Positions 59,182 to 64,000 of a stretch of 64,000 nt of DNA are shown in pieces. The notes below the pieces were generated by a model. It did not search any database. It saw only the letters and a list, made by a program, of their open reading frames with translations, and had not been told where the DNA came from. This stretch comes from Adineta vaga (Eukaryota > Rotifera). Both the position numbers and the translations under genes were made by a program. The stretch covers positions 12,214,001 to 12,278,000 of the forward strand of contig CP075495.1 in assembly GCA_021613535.1 (NCBI GenBank), read 5' to 3'. Position 1 is the first letter of the stretch; every line of letters begins with the position of its first letter.

Positions 59182-62100
59182 ATGAGTCGTCCTCTTTTTC
59201 GAGCACGAAATCTTGATCCCAGTAAACGTATCCGACTCCTCGTCGATCAACATGATGATAACAACAATACACTCACTAATCCAACATCAACTTCATCATC
59301 TTCTAGTAATAATCTTCTCGTTTCTCTTTCATCCACATCTAATATTCAAACATCTCAACAATCAACAGTATCAAATTCACAATTACCACAACGATGTGCA
59401 CCACAAATGCCCTTCGTATCGGGAATGGAACGAGAAGAAGAATCGGTAGAATACAGAATAATAACGCTATATACACGCAGAAGAAAAATCGCACACAATT
59501 CTTCATCTATTTAGGAATATCATCTTCAGAATGCTTTGGATGCTCAAAGACGACTTGGTTCAGCAAAGATGCGTGCTGTACCGATTCCTGATCTCTATGA
59601 AGATCTCAATAGTCAGTCGATATATCCAGCAAATATACAATTACCTAAACAACTTATTCGTTTACAACGTATATATTGAATCGAAATAATCCTATAGAAC
59701 GTTTGTCTATGAAAAACTAACATTTGTTTTAGCTCTACAACTTGAATCCGATGAACCAGAATATGATATGGATAAAGTCGATCATGATTGGTTCAATGAT
59801 TGTGGTCGAATATCTTGTCCAAATCTTACACATCTTGAATATGAGAACATTATTGATAAACTTGAGAATGCAAGCACACGAACGCTTATTTCATTCGATG
59901 AAGCACGAACATTACTTCCAAATATTGATATATCACATTTAAAAACTGCTTATACATTTTGGAATGGACGACGAACAACAGGGGTAGAGTTTCATTTCAT
60001 TTCTCGTTTTATTATGCCAAAAAAAGGAAAAAGACAGAATTTTATATATTAGATCAGCATTTATCTGATATGTTAACTATATTTTTTTTTCTTACTTTGG
60101 CTAAGTTTTGTTTTATTTTCATCATCTTTATTAACATACTTTATTAGGACAAACGATTGAAAGCGCGTTTGCTCACAGAACGTGATATCAAAGAAGAAAA
60201 AGGAAAACATCATCCTTATGTGGCATTTCGACGACGTGTTGAAAAAATGACCACAAGAAAAGTAGGAGAATTTTAATCTTGCGAAAGAAAAGCATCAGTT
60301 CTATTTTCGTATATTTTTTCTTCATAGAATCGAAAAAATGAAGAACAAGCATATTTATCTATGCTTAAATTGCGTTCAAATTTCGAAGCTCTCGTGTATG
60401 TTGTATTTCTATAGACATATGTATATATTTGATTAAAGAATTGTTTATTTATCTATTAATAGCAAGTTGACAAATTCAATCAAAGCTCGGGAGACCATCA
60501 AAATGTCATTGCTTGAATGTGCTCTGTCCATTTTTAAAGCACGGTACGTAACATATCCATCATTTGATGGGAAATAAAGAGTCTCGTTTAATGTAATCTA
60601 TATGCTATCTGTGTTTTTTCTCATATTTGTCCAGGTGTGAATCGAAACCGGATGATGAAATATCAGCTATGACGTCTTCGAAATACTCATCTATCACATT
60701 GCCGACCAATCATGATCGACATTCTCATTATCAACATGCTCGTTCGAATTTGAAAACATCTCTATTGATGAACAGTAATAGTAGTTTAACAGCTACTGAA
60801 CATCAACGATTATTGTCGCAATTGCTTCGACTCGATAATCAAAAGAAAAGTCAATTGTCATCATCAACATTAGCTAGTCTTCTTCAAACACCTATTCAGT
60901 CACAACAAACACGATCATTATCAAATGATACTAATGAGTCCTTGCAACCGAAATTAAAACGATTCAAAGGATCATTAGATTCTTCAACAAATAATAATAA
61001 TAATCTTTCATCATCGAAAAAATTCCATCGTAAACTTATTCATGTGAGAAATTCTTTTCGTTTCATGCTTCAACAATATTCTTTCGATTTTTATTTTAGC
61101 CTGACAAACTAACACAGTTATTGTCTTCACCAACAACACCATCATCTCCTATTGTACATAATTTGGCCTTAACACCATCCACTAACATACCACAATCTAT
61201 ACTGGAACGATTGTCACCGGGAAATGTGTTTTCATCTCAACAACAGCAACAATTCTTGCAACAACAATCTGGTCGACGTCGTCCAAAAAATCAAACATCA
61301 GGGACAATTAAACAGGGAAAAAACCATCGAAATCTTCCATTGGCAGATTTATGGTCCCTAGCAGAAAATACATCAGGTGGTGCAATCTTGCTTAAAGCTC
61401 AACTTCTTGAAGCAGCAAAAAAATTGCAACAAAAAGAGGTAATAGAAACGAATGCATCTTAAAAATCAAATAAATGTTTCTTTTTATTAGGAGCTTGAAA
61501 ATAGCACAAATCGTCGTGTTATTTTGCAAGATGGTTCATCTATATTATCTACATCAAATGAAAATATCAATGGTTCATTTGATGGAATGGGAACGAATAT
61601 TGATGATGAAGAATCCAATGATCCATGGCAATTTCGACCAAAAGTTGGATGTAGATATCTAAGGGTATGTCTAATAGTTTGATTTAAAAGAAAAATGATC
61701 TTATTATTTCAATATGTTTTAGCCAATTGACCAAGATCAACAGCAGCGAGTACAACCTCAACGTTCGGCTTTTTCATCATTTTATTATGTGGCTTGTTCT
61801 GAACGAGGTCATCTTGGCAAACGACGTGTACGATTAGGAAGGGGCGGAAGGTATATAAATTCATATTTGAATTGCTATTCGAATAAAACTCATACGAACT
61901 CTAATTATTTTATAGACTGCTCTACGATCGACATATTGAACAGGAGAATAAAGATTTGATAGATGAAACATTTCTCTCATCACATATCACAAATAAGTAC
62001 GTATTCGATAGATTGAAAATATATTCTCTGTTTATTGAAATTATTTTAGACCCGTGTTATGGCGTCTTTCATCTCGACCAACATTGAAAGACTCGTATCG

Positions 62101-62825
62101 TCTTCATTCGTATTTGACAGTTAAAGATCATACAATGTCATTAGCACATCATTATCATTCGAAATCATCAGTAAATTCATCCATTCATTTCAATGATTCA
62201 CTCTACGATGTAAATAATTCTTTATCGTTGAATACTGGTGGTAAACAACCTCCGTCGTTATCATTGTCATCCTCTATTGAACTTGATCATCCATATTCAT
62301 GTTCATCACGACGTGTCAGTCAAGCTTTGCGTACATTAGCTGAACCGCAACCTCCATCACCCTCATCACCACCACCATTATCATCATCCAATTCAATTTC
62401 GACAACACAACAGATGATGCTCATGTCAACACCACCTACACCACCACCGTCATCAACGATAAATAATAATGATATAGATATTTCGCAACAAGACCAATCC
62501 GAACAGCAACAATTTTATACAAAATCATCGACAATATCATCATTTGTTCTGTCTCCGGGGACACAATTTTTCTCTTCACATCATCAGTCATATGTTATTC
62601 CGTCAACACTACCGCCTCCGTCGTCGTCGTCGTCATCACCATCGACAGCATCTCAGCAAACATCATCATCATCATCTTCGACTATTCAACCATCATCACC
62701 AATATCAGCAAAACAAGCACCATCTTCATGTGGTCTTGTCCAATTAGTTCAGCTACATCGTATACATCCTCCAGCTAACACGCATAAATTTGCATCATCA
62801 ACACCGGTGACTACATCCGATTCTT

Positions 62826-62827
<2 letters not shown>
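59182..62827 (+). CDS. EPC: Enhancer of polycomb (EPC1/2) homologue
   Basis: EPC scaffolds the catalytic module of the NuA4/TIP60 histone acetyltransferase complex. The EPcA domain is clear: SRPLFRARNLDPSKRI at the N-terminus, then an inserted Ser/Asn-rich stretch, APQMPFVSGMEREEES, EYHLQNALDAQRRLG, SIYPANIQLPKQLIRLQ, LESDEPEYDMDKVDHDWF, YENIIDKLENAS, ISFDEARTLLP and YVAFRRRVEKMTTRKNRKNEEQAYLSMLKLR. Around 12 exons with short introns. The C-terminal half (60.6-62.8 kb) is Ser/Gln/Pro-rich and probably disordered, with conserved islands LWSLAENTSGGAILLKAQLLEAAKKLQ and FRPKVGCRYLR. The ATG lies 5 nt after a TTCTAG acceptor. The stop TGA is at 62825-62827. Confidence 0.95.
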
Positions 62828-62857
<30 letters not shown>

Positions 62858-62860
62858 AAT
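62826..62860. repeat. (TA)n tract after EPC stop
   Basis: AT/TA dinucleotide run beginning at the EPC stop codon, so it lies in the 3' UTR. Confidence 0.8.
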
Positions 62861-64000
62861 ATGTGTTTCTCTGGTTTTTATCATCATTATGGGCTTGTAT
62901 CCCTTTAATGTGTATGCGCGCGTGTGCGTATGTATATTTGTTCTTGTGTTTTCTTGCCCATTATTTTGGTTTGTTTGTTGTTTCATTCATTCATGCTCCT
63001 TCATTTTTTTTCTTTTTCCTTCTTTTTTTATGTCTGTTTGTTTGTTTGTTTGTGTGTATGTGTGATCATTATCTCTTGTTGTTCGAACAGATGAATCTCG
63101 AGAAGATCAAAGCTCGACGTTTTGTTTTCCTCGATTAACAAAGTATACATGATCACACACAAAAAAAGTAACTATAACAAAAAAAAACTTAGGAAAAAAA
63201 CCATTTCTTTGTATCTCTTTTTTTTGTTCTTTTGTGCGCGTGCGTCTATACACATTTCTTGGGTAAAACATTTCTTTCGTTTATGAAAGCAATTGAATGA
63301 TGATAGTGAATAAAAACCAGTCACACATCATACACTTATATTTCATGGTTGAGATGAAGAAAAACTACCGAGAATCAATTTAGTTTTTATATGATCAAAA
63401 AGCGAACAATTATAATTTCATATTTGAAAAAAGAAACTATGACTAATAGTCAAAAAAGAAATAGTTTTGTAATTGTTCATAGAATTGATGCGGTTCATCG
63501 TCATAGAAACTAATAGATCTTCGAGTTTCTTTTCTTAACTACAACTTTTAACAATGCATAATGACCTTTATATTTTAAATATACTCAATCAAAAATAATA
63601 TTGATTATTGTTTCATTGCAACTAGTGCACAAGAAGCCATAAAAATGCAAAAATTCATTTTTTAATGTACACTATACGATCTATCATGTCAAGATATAAT
63701 TACTAAAATATGATTTTGTTCGTTAGAAAACCTATTATTTACATTCATCATTGTATTGTCACTTTCTTCTGTTTATAATAATGAAATGATCACACATGAT
63801 CTTTCTTTTTGTTGTTGACAAAGAACAGATCGTAACGATTTCGATTAGTTGTGTTATTATCTGATGACAAATTACTTGATAGAAGTTTAAGTCAATATAA
63901 TCGAATATTTGAAATTTGTTTAAGAATTTAAAATCATTTCAAACACTTCCTCTAACAGTTGAAAATGAAACAAACTGTTGTACGATAATAAATTGATATA
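62828..64000. other. 3' flank of EPC
   Basis: AT-rich with T- and GTTT-rich runs. AATAAA at about 63309 is a candidate polyadenylation signal for EPC. No further exon is seen to the window end. Confidence 0.4.

Overview
This is a eukaryotic, metazoan nuclear window. It is AT-rich and gene-dense: about 20 protein-coding genes in 64 kb on both strands, most split by GT-AG introns of roughly 50-70 nt. Several proteins are specific to animals (Cordon-bleu, ST7, TFG, spatacsin, Chibby, class B GPCR, CPT1). The compact genes, tiny introns, Ser/Thr/Gln-rich spacers, a bacterial/fungal-looking DUF427 gene and many 3' splice sites just ahead of start codons together suggest a rotifer, most likely bdelloid. 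That taxonomic call is inference; no ribosomal, telomeric or spliced-leader sequence is present to confirm it.

Layout. 1.7-5.1 kb (+): Cordon-bleu-like actin nucleator. 6.0-7.9 kb (+): secretin-family (class B) GPCR. 8.0-16.6 kb (-): four genes, UPF0598/C8orf82-like, a cytochrome P450 with an altered I-helix, ST7, and the K63 deubiquitinase ZUP1. 17.6-19.9 kb (-): unrecognised low-complexity, possibly nuclear protein with SUMO-type motifs. 20.3-27.2 kb (+): CCDC180-like coiled-coil protein with apparent frame breaks. 27.6-39.8 kb (-): CPT1, TFG and spatacsin (SPG11). 41.6-43.6 kb: a small single-pass membrane protein gene (-) whose 1.4-kb intron contains a complete kelch-like gene on the opposite strand. 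47.1-49.3 kb (-): sphingosine-1-phosphate phosphatase. 50.6-53.9 kb (+): MORN1 followed by two tandem Chibby paralogues. 54.4-55.5 kb (-): intronless DUF427 protein and mitoribosomal protein mL53. 59.2-62.8 kb (+): Enhancer of polycomb.

Functional themes. MORN1 and the two Chibby genes have family links to cilia or basal bodies, and CCDC180 may as well. TFG, SPG11 and SGPP act in ER/lysosome trafficking and lipid turnover; CPT1, P450 and mL53 concern mitochondria or metabolism; EPC is a chromatin (NuA4-type) subunit. Long gene-free stretches lie at 43.6-47.1 and 55.5-59.2 kb and hold only AT-rich or low-complexity sequence plus candidate promoter elements. I saw no transposon, rRNA, tRNA or CRISPR array.
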